A DNA stretch of 64,000 nt, taken from assembly GCF_900095745.1 (NCBI RefSeq), contig NZ_FMIR01000007.1:1-64000 (forward strand), given 5' to 3'. This document shows, piece after piece, positions 48,710 to 57,319 of this stretch. Both the position numbers and the translations under genes were made by a program. The notes under the pieces are model-generated. The model saw nothing but the letters and a program-made list of their open reading frames with translations, was not told the origin of the DNA and did no database searches. How positions within the stretch are numbered: the stretch's first letter is position 1; each line of letters opens with the position of its first letter. This stretch comes from Microbacterium oxydans (lineage in GTDB: Bacteria; Actinomycetota; Actinomycetes; Actinomycetales; Microbacteriaceae).

Positions 48710-51700
48710 TCAGACGCGAGGCCTCCGGCGCATCGCCAGCGTCAGTCCCGCGAGGAGCAGCAGCACTCCCGCAGCCAGACCCGGTGCCGCATCCGCCCCG
48801 GTGAACGCCAGCCCACCGCCGGTTCCGCCACCGGAACCACCGCCGCCTCCACCTCCCGACGGATCCGAGCCCGCACGCACAGCCCAGACCCCTTGCGCAT
48901 CGTTGTCCGTGGCGGATGCCTCGGTGTCGGTGTCGATCGTCGGCACCTCGAGCGGGTTCAGCTGCTCGAAGACGACGTCGTCGAACCCATCGCCGTCGAG
49001 GTCGGTGATCCCCGCCGGTGCGACGTAGGCGACGTTGCGCATCGTCTCGGTGCCGGCGGGCACGGAGACGATCCGGACGACGACCGACAGCACCGGCCCG
49101 TCGGCGCCCGCAGGCAGCTCTTCGGCGGCCGTCGCCGTGAGTCCGTCGACCGTGTACCCGTCGCCCGACATCGACACGAGTTCCACTCCGTCGGGCAGCA
49201 GCTGGGTGATCGACCACCCGGCCGGCGCCGCCCGCGGTCCGATGTTCTGTGGCATGAGAGTCCAGGTGAGGGTGTCGCCCGCTGCGAGGACCTGATCGTC
49301 GTCGAGTTCGAGGGTCTGCTGGAGTGAGAGGTCGATGCAGTTCATCGGGTAGAGGACCGGCGCCTCCGTCAGCTCGTAGACGGCGGCCCCGCCCCCGCCG
49401 TAGAACAGTGCGTCGTCCAGGTATCCGGTCGCCAGGCACTCGGAGCCCCAGTCGTTGGGGTCGTCGTGGTTGCGGGCATCCACCGCCACGGGGCCATCTC
49501 CGGGCAGCGAGCGCTCGACACCCGCTGCCGCATCCGCACCGACGACGGCATTGGGGAACGTCCGCACCGCCGTGGAGTCCGGATCGAAGGTGTTGCCGAC
49601 GACGAGGACCGGATCCCGCAGGGTCCGCCGCTCCCCTTCGGGACTGGCCGGATCCGCGGTGCCGACGACCACGGATGTGCCGACTCCGGTGAAGACGTTG
49701 TCGCGCACGCGGACATCGGAGGACGAGTACGACCCCGCCTCCGCGCCGTCCTCCCAGAGCGGCGCGACCCGCACCCCGACGCCGTCGGTCGCGTGGTCGA
49801 TGTCGTTCTCGGCGACGAGCAGATCGTGCGCTCCTCCGGCCGTCACCACGTCGGACTGGCCGCTCACCGTGTTGCGCACGACCTGGGTGGCCGTCGTCCC
49901 CTGGAGCACGTGGATCCCGCCGTCGTTGTCGGTCATGACGTTGTCGTGGATGACGATGTCGTGGCTGATGCCGTTCTCGGGTGTCGTCACCACGAATGCC
50001 CCGACCGCGGCGTTGCCCGTGAAGGTGGAGGAACCCACATCGAGGTTCGAAACGCTGCGACCGTAGAGCGCGCGCTCCACCACACCGGCAACCGTGGCGT
50101 TCTGCACCGTCGCTCCGGAGGTCGCCGAGTAGAAGAACCCGTACGAGCCGGCGTCGATGGATGCGCGATCGACGTGGACATCCTGCGAGCCGTATGCCCG
50201 GAGGATCGCCGCACCGGTCACCGGGGTCAGACCGGAGCGGCCGTGGACGACGATGTCCTGCGCGCGCACACCGATGGACTGGTGGATGACGAGCGCCGCG
50301 CCGGTCAGTTCGGCATCGACATCCGAGATCGTCGCGTTCGTCACACCGAGCAGGTAGATGCCGCTCGAGGCATCGGGCGCGCCGTCGGCGCGGACATCGG
50401 AGATCCTGATGTCCGCGCGATCGGACTCCGGGGTGAACGACGACTGCGAACCGATCGCGTAGAGGAACCCGGTCGCCTGCACGCCTGTCACCGTCACGCG
50501 ACCGGCGTTGACGAGGTTGATCCCGGTGCCGCTCTCGCCCCACGTTCCGGCGTCGAGCACAGGATCCGTGACCGAGGCCCGCTGCGTCGAACCGAGAGTG
50601 ATCCCGCCGAACGCGGTGATCCGCGGGGCGATGATCTCCGGGCCCTCACCGTCGTTGTCCACGTGCGTCGTGATGCCGTACATCATCCCGGTGATCGTCG
50701 GTGCGTCGATCCTGACGCTCGTCGAGCGGAGGGTCAGGATGCCCGTCGACTGGACGGCACCCGTGCCCGTGATGTCCGCGCGGACGATGCTCGCTCCGGT
50801 CGTGGCGCCGAGCGCGATGCCCTCGCGGCTGGCTCCGGTGATGGTCGCGTCGGTGATGGTCGCACCGGCCGATGCGTTGGTCGTGGCGGTGCCGATGCCG
50901 CGGGCGAAGCCGTCCACGCTCACGAGTTCGACGCGTGCTCCGTTCGAGTTCGCCAGATCGATCCCGGTACCGGTGCCGGCGGTGCCGGTGACCTCGACTC
51001 CCGAGACCTGCGGAGCCGTCGCAGCCCCCAGTGAGATACCCGCGGTCGCGGAGGTGAAGCTGCCCCCGGTGACGACGATCCCGCCGGCGGTCGATGCCGC
51101 GGTCACCGCGACGCCGGTCGCCACACCGCTGACCTCGGCATCCGTGATCGTGGCCGATCCCGTCGTCAGATTGATGCCGTACGACGAGACGACCCCGCCG
51201 CCATCCATCGTGAAACCGTCGATGACGATGCCCGTCAGCCCCGCCCCCACCTGGATGCCGGTGGGCCTCGCGACCGCATTCGGATTCCGCACGGCCACCT
51301 CTCGGATCGCGACATCGGCGCCCGTGACCGAGATGGTGGCCCCTGTCGATGCAACCCCCACCGTGACATCGTCGGCGAGTTGCAGTCCCCCGGCGCTGAC
51401 GGTGAACCGGGTGTACAGCGTGGAAGCGGCGCTGGTGTCGAGCGTCACCGCGCGCGTGACTGTGAGCGCTCCGGTGAAGGCGTAGTCGCTGGGAACGAAG
51501 GAGACGACCCCGTCCGCCGGTGCCGCGGTGATCGCCGCCTGAAGTGTGAGCAGCGCGCTGTCGGCCGGTCGCTGGGCGGGCGTCCCGACCCACGCCATCC
51601 GCACGGTGTTGGCGTTCGGAATCAGATTCGGAGCAGGAGGGGGTGGGAACTCGACGACGGTCTCATCCGGAACAGGCGACGGCTCGTCCAGCCCGTCCGG

Positions 51701-51895
51701 AACCGGAGTGTCGTCCGGCGGCTCCGGGTCGCCTGTCTCCAGGTCGGTCGGCGCCAGCAGCGCGGGAACGGGGCCCCGGATGCTCGGTGCCGCCACGGCC
51801 GGTGACGAGGCGATCGCACCGGCTCCGAGGACCGCAGCGAGCACCACCGCCACGAGCAGCGGACCGCGCCGAGGTGCAGCAGTAATGCGGTTCAT
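48710..51895 (-). CDS. LAFTG-anchored surface protein with parallel beta-helix repeats
   Basis: The ATG at 51895 gives 1061 residues. Order: signal peptide (1-~36), a Pro/Asp/Glu-rich linker (~40-95), then about 650 residues of right-handed beta-helix (PbH1) repeats rich in Gly, Thr, Val and Asp (TVTGVQATGFLYAIG, NATISDVDAELTGAAL), and a DUF11-like domain (DTLTWTLMPQNIGPRAAPAG, ~900-1000). A glycine-rich spacer leads to a sortase signal: LAFTG at 1029-1033, hydrophobic helix, RRRPRV tail. LAxTG is the class E sortase motif of high-GC actinobacteria. It should be covalently attached to the cell wall and act in adhesion or polysaccharide binding. Confidence 0.88.
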   Translation of the reverse strand: MNRITAAPRRGPLLVAVVLAAVLGAGAIASSPAVAAPSIRGPVPALLAPTDLETGDPEPPDDTPVPDGLDEPSPVPDETVVEFPPPPAPNLIPNANTVRMAWVGTPAQRPADSALLTLQAAITAAPADGVVSFVPSDYAFTGALTVTRAVTLDTSAASTLYTRFTVSAGGLQLADDVTVGVASTGATISVTGADVAIREVAVRNPNAVARPTGIQVGAGLTGIVIDGFTMDGGGVVSSYGINLTTGSATITDAEVSGVATGVAVTAASTAGGIVVTGGSFTSATAGISLGAATAPQVSGVEVTGTAGTGTGIDLANSNGARVELVSVDGFARGIGTATTNASAGATITDATITGASREGIALGATTGASIVRADITGTGAVQSTGILTLRSTSVRIDAPTITGMMYGITTHVDNDGEGPEIIAPRITAFGGITLGSTQRASVTDPVLDAGTWGESGTGINLVNAGRVTVTGVQATGFLYAIGSQSSFTPESDRADIRISDVRADGAPDASSGIYLLGVTNATISDVDAELTGAALVIHQSIGVRAQDIVVHGRSGLTPVTGAAILRAYGSQDVHVDRASIDAGSYGFFYSATSGATVQNATVAGVVERALYGRSVSNLDVGSSTFTGNAAVGAFVVTTPENGISHDIVIHDNVMTDNDGGIHVLQGTTATQVVRNTVSGQSDVVTAGGAHDLLVAENDIDHATDGVGVRVAPLWEDGAEAGSYSSSDVRVRDNVFTGVGTSVVVGTADPASPEGERRTLRDPVLVVGNTFDPDSTAVRTFPNAVVGADAAAGVERSLPGDGPVAVDARNHDDPNDWGSECLATGYLDDALFYGGGGAAVYELTEAPVLYPMNCIDLSLQQTLELDDDQVLAAGDTLTWTLMPQNIGPRAAPAGWSITQLLPDGVELVSMSGDGYTVDGLTATAAEELPAGADGPVLSVVVRIVSVPAGTETMRNVAYVAPAGITDLDGDGFDDVVFEQLNPLEVPTIDTDTEASATDNDAQGVWAVRAGSDPSGGGGGGGSGGGTGGGLAFTGADAAPGLAAGVLLLLAGLTLAMRRRPRV

Positions 51896-52029
51896 GTGGC
51901 CCCCTCGCGCCGAACCGGGACCGGCCCTCCGCCGGTGGTTGCCGATCGTAGCGCCCTCCCGATCCTCGTAACAGTCCCCTCTCACCTCACCCGGACGGGT
52001 GATCCGGCCGCGGGAAACCGCGTGAGAGC

Positions 52030-53211
52030 ATGAGGGCGATGCGGTCCGAGGCCTCTGTCGCGAGTCCCCGTCGGCACGCCTGGCTGCGTGTCGACGTCAT
52101 CGTGGCGCTCATCGCCCTCGTGATCCTGCTGCCGTCGAGCATCGCGATCCTCACCGAACCCGCCACCCGACCCGAGCCCTGGGTCCTCGCGCTCATGATC
52201 GCCCTGTACGTGGTGCTGCACCTCACGACGCTGCTCGCCGTGCGGCATCCGGTCGTCGCCCTCGTGATCGCGAACGCGGTCATGTGCGCTCTCGTGCTCG
52301 TCCCGGGCATCCGCGCGGCATCCGGAGCCTTCCTCCCCTCGGCCGCGGCCTACCTGCTGGTCATCGGCCAGGTCGCCGCGCAGACCGGCACGACCGTGCG
52401 AGTGCTGGCACTGGCGGGCGGCATCTTCGGCGCCGGCCTCATCGCCTTCACCGAGCTTCGACTCGACGATCCGGAGCTCCGCCTCGGGGCGTTCCTCGGA
52501 CTCAGCGGCGCGATCGCGGCGGCCTGGGCGCTGGGGCTGGTCCTGCGGGTGCGGCGCGACCAGGCCGAGGAGCGGATGGCGGCGCGCGTCTCGCAGGCGA
52601 TCGCGGATGAGCGCGGACGGATCAACCGCGACCTGCACGACATCGTCGCGCACTCGATGACGGTGATGATCGCGCAGGCCGAGGTCGCCCGCACGGTGCG
52701 CGCCGAGGACCCCGACCGGAGTGACGCTGCTCTCGGGATCGTCGTGGACACCGGCCGTGAGGCTCTGCGCGGAATGCGTTCGGTCGTCGCCGACGATGCC
52801 CCGCGCCAGCCGTTGCCCACCGTCGACTCCCTGGAGGAGCTCGTCGAGGGCGTGCGCACTCCCTCGACCGACGTGCGGCTGAGCGAGTCGGGCACCAGGG
52901 CTCCGCTTCGCGCCGACGCTGCGCTGGCACTGCATCATGCGGTGCGCGAGGCGCTCACGAACTCCGTCCGACACAACGCCTCCCCGGTGAAGATCGAGGT
53001 GAGCCTCGACTGGCGACCCGACTCCGTGCATGCCACGGTGCGCGATGACGGCGGGTCGGGGCCGGTCGTGACCGATCTCGGCAGCGGTGTGGGCCTGGTC
53101 GGGATCACCGAGCGGGTGCGGCTCGCCGGCGGCACGCTCACCGCGCACGGACGGGATTCGCGGGGATGGATCGTCACGGTGGATCTTCCGACCGAGAGGA
53201 GCAACGGATGA
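52030..53211 (+). CDS. NarL-type sensor histidine kinase
   Basis: The 393-residue protein has about five membrane helices (~22-172) with short loops, then a HisKA_3 dimerisation domain with H203 in NRDLHDIVAHSM and a HATPase (~300-385, GSGVGLVGITERVRLAGG). The absence of a large external domain suggests sensing within or near the membrane, as in LiaS/DesK. Its stop overlaps the response-regulator start (ATGA). A second ATG three codons in is an alternative start. Its stimulus is unknown. Confidence 0.93.
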   Translation: MRAMRSEASVASPRRHAWLRVDVIVALIALVILLPSSIAILTEPATRPEPWVLALMIALYVVLHLTTLLAVRHPVVALVIANAVMCALVLVPGIRAASGAFLPSAAAYLLVIGQVAAQTGTTVRVLALAGGIFGAGLIAFTELRLDDPELRLGAFLGLSGAIAAAWALGLVLRVRRDQAEERMAARVSQAIADERGRINRDLHDIVAHSMTVMIAQAEVARTVRAEDPDRSDAALGIVVDTGREALRGMRSVVADDAPRQPLPTVDSLEELVEGVRTPSTDVRLSESGTRAPLRADAALALHHAVREALTNSVRHNASPVKIEVSLDWRPDSVHATVRDDGGSGPVVTDLGSGVGLVGITERVRLAGGTLTAHGRDSRGWIVTVDLPTERSNG

Positions 53212-53864
53212 CCCTCCGCGTACTCATCGTCGATGACCAGGAGTTGTTCCGCACCGCCATCGCGCTGATGCTCTCGCGCGATCCGCGCCTGTCGGACGTC
53301 GCCACCGCCTCGTCCGGCGAAGCAGCGATCGAGCATGTGCGCGCTCATGCCGTCGACGTGGTCCTGATGGACATCCGGATGCCGGGGATGGACGGCATCG
53401 CCGCCACCCGGGAGGTGCTGCGGCTCCGGCCCGCCACCCGGGTCCTGATCCTCACCACCTTCGACCTGGACGAGTACGTGTATGCCGCGATCCGCGAGGG
53501 GGCGAGTGGCTTCCTCACCAAGGACGCCAGCCCGGCGGAACTCGCGGATGCCGCGGTCGCGGTGGCTGCCGGCGAGTCGGTGATGTCGCCGCGCGCCACC
53601 GAAGCACTGATCGGCTTCGTCCGTGACGGCGCCCCCGGAACGGATCCGGCATCGGCTCTCGCCGCCCTCAGCCCTCGCGAGCAGGAGGTCGCCCGCGCTC
53701 TCGCCACCGGCGCCTCGAACGACGACATCGCGCGCAAGCTGTTCCTCTCGGCGAACACGGTGAAGACGCATGTGAAGGCCGTGCTCGCGAAGCTCGGCGT
53801 TCCCGATCGGGTGCACGTCGTCATCTGGGCGTACGAGAACGGTCTGCTCCGCCCGGGACGCTGA
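53208..53864 (+). CDS. NarL/FixJ-family response regulator
   Basis: The 218-residue protein has a receiver domain with phosphoacceptor D55 (VVLMDIRMPGMDG), acidic pocket D9/D10, and T/K residues LTTFD and LTKDA. A LuxR-type HTH follows (LSPREQEVARALATGASNDD then NTVKTHVKAVLAKLG). It is translationally coupled to its kinase. A direct repeat of CCTGCGGGTGA-like sequences, 22 bp apart, lies upstream of the adjacent membrane-protein gene and could be its binding site. Confidence 0.94.
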   Translation: MTLRVLIVDDQELFRTAIALMLSRDPRLSDVATASSGEAAIEHVRAHAVDVVLMDIRMPGMDGIAATREVLRLRPATRVLILTTFDLDEYVYAAIREGASGFLTKDASPAELADAAVAVAAGESVMSPRATEALIGFVRDGAPGTDPASALAALSPREQEVARALATGASNDDIARKLFLSANTVKTHVKAVLAKLGVPDRVHVVIWAYENGLLRPGR

Positions 53865-53888
53865 CCGCTCTGCGCCGGCAGGTTCACT

Positions 53889-53921
53889 CCTGCGGGTGAG
53901 GAGGATGACCCCTGCGGTTGA
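53889..53921. promoter_or_regulatory. Direct repeat, candidate response-regulator site
   Basis: CCTGCGGGTGA (53889-53899) and CCTGCGGTTGA (53911-53921) are 22 bp apart, two helical turns, and end at the expected -35 position of the next gene. This geometry suits an activating dimer of the adjacent NarL-type regulator. Confidence 0.55.
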
Positions 53922-53943
53922 AGTCGGCGGCGGAACGCGTTCC

Positions 53944-53949
53944 TAGCGT
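53944..53949 (+). promoter_or_regulatory. -10 box of a leaderless promoter (membrane protein)
   Basis: TAGCGT ends six bases before the ATG at 53956. No good -35 hexamer is present at the usual spacing, which fits a promoter needing an activator. Confidence 0.5.
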
Positions 53950-53955
53950 GGAAGC

Positions 53956-55062
53956 ATGTCCATTCCCACACGCATCATCGTCCTCCTCGCCGCCGCTGTC
54001 GGCGCCCTGGCCGTGACCGTCACCAGCCTCGTGAGGATGCTCACCCCCGGCACCGACGCACTGCCCTCGAGCCTGATCGGCAACCTCGGCCACGGGGTCG
54101 AACTCGCGCTCGCCCTCACGGGGGCGCTCGCTGCGCTCCTCGTATCCGTGTCCGCACTGGCGACTCGTGACCTCGCGAACCGCGCCGTGCCGCGGTGGCT
54201 CCTGCACACGGTCGGCCTCGTGGCCGGGGGGCTCCTCGCCGTCACGATGCCCGGAGGCGTGATCGCCGCGGCGGGTTACACCTTCGCGATGATGGTCATC
54301 GTCGGCGCCCTGGTCCTCATCGTCCTCACCGTGCTGCGCCGTCCGCTGGTCGGCCTCCTGGTCGCCGCTGTGGTCGTCGGCGCCCTCGCTTACGCCGCCA
54401 TCGGGCTCGGGGCCGGGCCGCTCGTCCCCCAGATCCTGGGCAGCTACGGCATGATCCTCCCGCAGGCCGGTCTCGCGCTCGCCCATGTCGCCGCGGCCGC
54501 CGGGCTGCTGATCTGGATGATCGCCGACCCGTCATCCAGACGAAGCCGATTCGCGCGCGAGGTGCTCCGGCACCGCCGCGCAATCACGATCGTGGCGGCC
54601 GCGTGCGCTCTCCCCTACGCGTTCGCCCGCGCGAGCTGGCTGACGCCCTGGCCGCTGTTCGGCGGAAGCGCGGAGATGTTCGCCGCAGACCCCTCGGTCC
54701 GCGTGCTCGGTCTTGCGCTCGGCGCAGCCATGCTCACCGGAGGCGTGCTCACCCTGGGCCTGATCCTGCCCTGGGGCGAGCGGTTCCCCCGCTTCCTCGC
54801 GGGACTCGGCGGGCGATCGGTGCCGCCCGGGCTGGCCATCGTCCCGGCGAGCCTCGTCAGCGTCCTGTTCACGGCCGCCGGCATCCAATTCGCTCTGGAG
54901 GGAGTGGGGAACGTGGAGAACTCCGTGTACGTGCTTCTGATGTTCCCGTTCTGGCTCTGGGGTCCGCTCCTGGGTCTCGCCACCTGGGCCTATGCGATGC
55001 GGCGGGCGACGCCGACGGTCGCGCGGCGGGCGGGCTCCCCCGCCTCGCAGGTCACGGCCTAG
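53956..55062 (+). CDS. polytopic membrane protein, probable output of the two-component system
   Basis: The 368-residue protein has about ten predicted membrane helices with short loops, for example RIIVLLAAAVGALAVTVTSL, MVIVGALVLIVLTVLRR and LMFPFWLWGPLLGLATWAYA. Two conserved-looking loops (SWLTPWPLFGGSAEMF and GILQFALEGVG-like, VLFTAAGIQFALEGV) may matter for function. No family is recognised. It lies 91 bp after the response regulator, with a candidate binding repeat upstream, so it is the likely target of that system. Confidence 0.8.
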   Translation: MSIPTRIIVLLAAAVGALAVTVTSLVRMLTPGTDALPSSLIGNLGHGVELALALTGALAALLVSVSALATRDLANRAVPRWLLHTVGLVAGGLLAVTMPGGVIAAAGYTFAMMVIVGALVLIVLTVLRRPLVGLLVAAVVVGALAYAAIGLGAGPLVPQILGSYGMILPQAGLALAHVAAAAGLLIWMIADPSSRRSRFAREVLRHRRAITIVAAACALPYAFARASWLTPWPLFGGSAEMFAADPSVRVLGLALGAAMLTGGVLTLGLILPWGERFPRFLAGLGGRSVPPGLAIVPASLVSVLFTAAGIQFALEGVGNVENSVYVLLMFPFWLWGPLLGLATWAYAMRRATPTVARRAGSPASQVTA

Positions 55063-55124
55063 CCGGTCGGCGCCTCGGATCCGTCGCGACGGTCCGGGGC
55101 GCCTTAGCCTGCGCTCGCCCGCGG

Positions 55125-55508
55125 TTACTGGTTGAGCAGATTCGTCTCGGCGATCAGGTCGAGTCGGGACAGCAGCAGGTCACCGGCCGATCCGGCGACG
55201 GCGAAGGCGTTGACGGTGATCACAACGGCCACGACAAGGAGGAGCACGATCTTCGGGATGTCGTACCGCCGCTGCACGGCGAGTCCGATGACCGCGAACC
55301 CGCTCAGGACGGCGATCACCTGCCCCACGACCGTCGCGAAGGCCATCCGGATCGCGCTCTCCTCGGTGAGCGGGCCGTAGCTATTGAAGGCGGCCGAGAC
55401 CGCGAACGGGACGACGAGGACTCCGAACACGAGGATGATGACCAGCCGGAATCGTGGACGTCGCCGCGAGGTGACGATCGACTGCTGCTCTGCGATCGGG
55501 ACGGTCAT
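55125..55508 (-). CDS. small membrane protein, 127 aa
   Basis: The ATG at 55508 gives an N-terminal basic tail, then about three hydrophobic segments (FRLVIILVFGVLVVPFAVSA, VVGQVIAVLSGFAVIGLAVQ, IVLLLVVAVVITVNAFAVAG). TACGGT seven bases before the ATG fits a leaderless transcript. A longer frame begins at 55559 but lacks signals. It is downstream of a co-directional TetR gene (48 bp). No family is recognised. Confidence 0.65.
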   Translation of the reverse strand: MTVPIAEQQSIVTSRRRPRFRLVIILVFGVLVVPFAVSAAFNSYGPLTEESAIRMAFATVVGQVIAVLSGFAVIGLAVQRRYDIPKIVLLLVVAVVITVNAFAVAGSAGDLLLSRLDLIAETNLLNQ

Positions 55509-55515
55509 GGGCTTG

Positions 55516-55521
55516 ACCGTA
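55516..55521 (-). promoter_or_regulatory. -10 box of a leaderless promoter (small membrane protein)
   Basis: TACGGT on the minus strand ends seven bases before the ATG at 55508. Confidence 0.4.
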
Positions 55522-55555
55522 GCAGAGCGGCGGGTTTCGGGTGGGCGCCTCGTGG

Positions 55556-56206
55556 TCACCGCGCGCGTAGGGCGTGGTCGTTCCGGCCATCACGCGGACC
55601 GTAGCCGGCGAGGAAGAGGTCGACAGAGCCCGCCACGTCAGCCGACTTCTCCTCGTCGCCGAGCATGCGGGCGTTCAGCGGTGCACCGATCACCAGCCAG
55701 GTGAACTGTTCAGCGGCGGCGCGGGGATCGGCGAGGCGGAGCCGCCCCTCGGCCGCGAGCGCGCTCAGCGCATCGGCGAGGTTCTGGATGTTGGTGTTCC
55801 AGCTCTCCTCCAGGTAGGTGGCCGCCACCTGCGCCTGCTCGCGCGCCTCGGCCGTCACGAGCCTGCGCATCGCCACCACCGGAGGGCTCAGGATGCCGGC
55901 CTGCATCGTCTCGGCGAGTTCGATGAGACCCGCGCGGAGGTCTTCGCTCGCACGCAGCCGATCGAGGGCGGGGCGCATCGCATCGCGACCGGCCAGCGTC
56001 CAGTGGTGCACGACGGAGGCGTACAGCGTCCTCTTCGAGGAGTGCTCGCGGTAGAGCGACGCCTTCGAGATGCGAGCACGCTTGGCGACCTCGTCCATGG
56101 ATGCACCCCGGTAGCCGTGTTGGAGGAAGACATCGCGCGCGACGGCGATCAACTCCGCACCGGTGAGGCCGGACGGACGCCCGCGGGCGGGGAGGTCGGT
56201 GCTCAT
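55556..56206 (-). CDS. TetR-family transcriptional regulator
   Basis: The 216-residue protein has a TetR HTH at about residues 13-60 (ELIAVARDVFLQHGYRGASM, then KRARISKASLYREHSSKRTL; the usual YxxF is YREH). A C-terminal TetR_C-type ligand domain follows (RRLVTAEAREQAQVAATYLE). TAAACT six bases before the ATG suggests a leaderless transcript. Three copies of AGTACTAA lie between it and the divergent small-membrane-protein gene, consistent with repression of both. The ligand is unknown. Confidence 0.92.
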   Translation of the reverse strand: MSTDLPARGRPSGLTGAELIAVARDVFLQHGYRGASMDEVAKRARISKASLYREHSSKRTLYASVVHHWTLAGRDAMRPALDRLRASEDLRAGLIELAETMQAGILSPPVVAMRRLVTAEAREQAQVAATYLEESWNTNIQNLADALSALAAEGRLRLADPRAAAEQFTWLVIGAPLNARMLGDEEKSADVAGSVDLFLAGYGPRDGRNDHALRAR

Positions 56207-56214
56207 GATCCGAG

Positions 56215-56279
56215 TTTAGTACTTGACAGTCCTAAAACCACGATCTACCCTGAACATCAGCAGTACTAACCAGTACTAA
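56215..56279. promoter_or_regulatory. Candidate TetR operators and divergent promoters
   Basis: TTTAGTACT (56215-56223), whose complement is AGTACTAAA, is followed by CAGTACTAA at 56261-56269 and 56271-56279, a 10-bp period. The + strand promoter TTGACA (56223-56228)-N17-TACCCT (56246-56251) lies between them. The TetR gene's own -10 TAAACT (minus strand, 56213-56218) overlaps the first copy. Confidence 0.65.
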
Positions 56280-56292
56280 AGAAGGAGCGGCC

Positions 56293-56673
56293 ATGATCAT
56301 CTGGGGCATCGCCATCGCCACCGTCGTCTCGTTCATCGCCAGCGCCGTCCTCTACGCTCTCCCGCCGGTCTCGGCTCTGGTCACTCGCACGAGCACCCCG
56401 CGGCCCGGTCTCTCGGTCGCCGCCCAGATGGGTTCGGTCGTGCTGCGCAGCCTTCTCGCGTCCGGCCTCGTCGCCGGGCTGATGGTCGCCGCGTCCTGGC
56501 ACGGTGCCGCCGCCGGCGCGCTGCTCGGCCTCGCGCTCTCGGTACTGCCACTGATCCTGCTCCTGGGCGGCGTCGTGCACGAGAACACCGCGCCTTCCGT
56601 GGCGGCCGTCCACCTGCTCGACTGGGTGATCAAGCTCACCGTCATCGGGGCCATCATCGACCTCTTCGTCTGA
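56293..56673 (+). CDS. small integral membrane protein, DUF1761-like
   Basis: The 126-residue protein has four predicted membrane helices (about 3-24, 45-66, 70-92, 103-124). The overall layout resembles the DUF1761 family of small four-helix membrane proteins of unknown function, but the match by eye is weak. GAAGGAGCGG precedes the ATG. It is the first gene under the TetR-controlled promoter and is followed 22 bp later by the DUF1905 gene. No transport motif is recognised. Confidence 0.7.
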   Translation: MIIWGIAIATVVSFIASAVLYALPPVSALVTRTSTPRPGLSVAAQMGSVVLRSLLASGLVAGLMVAASWHGAAAGALLGLALSVLPLILLLGGVVHENTAPSVAAVHLLDWVIKLTVIGAIIDLFV

Positions 56674-56695
56674 ACTCGGGAAACAGGAGAACGCC

Positions 56696-56974
56696 ATGAG
56701 CACGCCACTCGACATCACTTTCACCGCCGTCCTCGGCAAGGTGCGCGAAGGCGACACCTGGACCTGCGTCCAACTCCCCGAGTCGGCGACGATCTTCGGG
56801 ACTCGCGGACTCGTCAAGGTCGCCGGGACCGTCGACGGTGAGCCGTTCCGCGGGGCGTTCATGGCTCTCGGCGACGGCACGCACAAGCTGCCTGTCACCG
56901 TCGCGATCCGCCGGCGCATCGGACGAACGGACGGCGACGAGGTCACCGTCCACCTGACCGAACGTCTCAACTGA
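56696..56974 (+). CDS. DUF1905-family protein
   Basis: The 92-residue protein matches DUF1905: FTAVLGKVREGDTWTCVQLP, then a central GTRGLVKVAGTVDGEPFRGA, a GDGTHKLPVTVAIRRRIG segment and a short acidic beta-strand end (DEVTVHLTERL). It is a small beta-barrel-like soluble protein found alone or fused to YdeI-type domains; function unknown. It sits in an operon with the small membrane protein behind TetR operators. GGAG lies 7-8 bp before the ATG. Confidence 0.88.
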   Translation: MSTPLDITFTAVLGKVREGDTWTCVQLPESATIFGTRGLVKVAGTVDGEPFRGAFMALGDGTHKLPVTVAIRRRIGRTDGDEVTVHLTERLN

Positions 56975-56994
56975 GGCGTCGGCCAGGAGCGCGG

Positions 56995-57183
56995 TCAGCC
57001 GTCTTCGGGGTCTTCCGCGAGGACATCGGCGTCGTCGGTGTCGCCTCCGTCGCTCGGGACCACCGTGGGCGGGTTCCCCTTGCCGTCCTCGGCGCCGAGG
57101 TTGTCGTTCTCCTCTGCACCCGGGCCCGGCTCCGTGCTGATGTCGTTCCGGTCGGTGCGGATGTCGTCGCTTCCACCACTCAT
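56995..57183 (-). CDS. small acidic hypothetical protein, 62 aa
   Basis: The ATG at 57183 follows AAGGAACG. The product is strongly acidic and low-complexity (MSGGSDDIRTDRNDISTEPG, and ending AEDPEDG) with no hydrophobic core, so it is likely disordered. Similar short acidic proteins occur in Microbacteriaceae, but I know no function. It is convergent with the DUF1905 gene and lies 136 bp from the start of the gene cluster behind it. Confidence 0.55.
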   Translation of the reverse strand: MSGGSDDIRTDRNDISTEPGPGAEENDNLGAEDGKGNPPTVVPSDGGDTDDADVLAEDPEDG

Positions 57184-57319
57184 GTGCGTTCCTTCCCGTG
57201 GGCAGACGCCGCAGGCTCCGCGCATGCGGGACGGCGTCCATGTCGGTCCGACGCTACGACGGTGCAGGCGCAGTGGCACGCCCCTTGACACCGATGCGAT
57301 CGGCGAGCACCTCTCGCGG

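Noticed and set aside
49466-51034. 522-codon open frame on the + strand
   Set aside because: Antisense shadow of the beta-helix repeats; Arg/Asp/Gly-rich with no motif.
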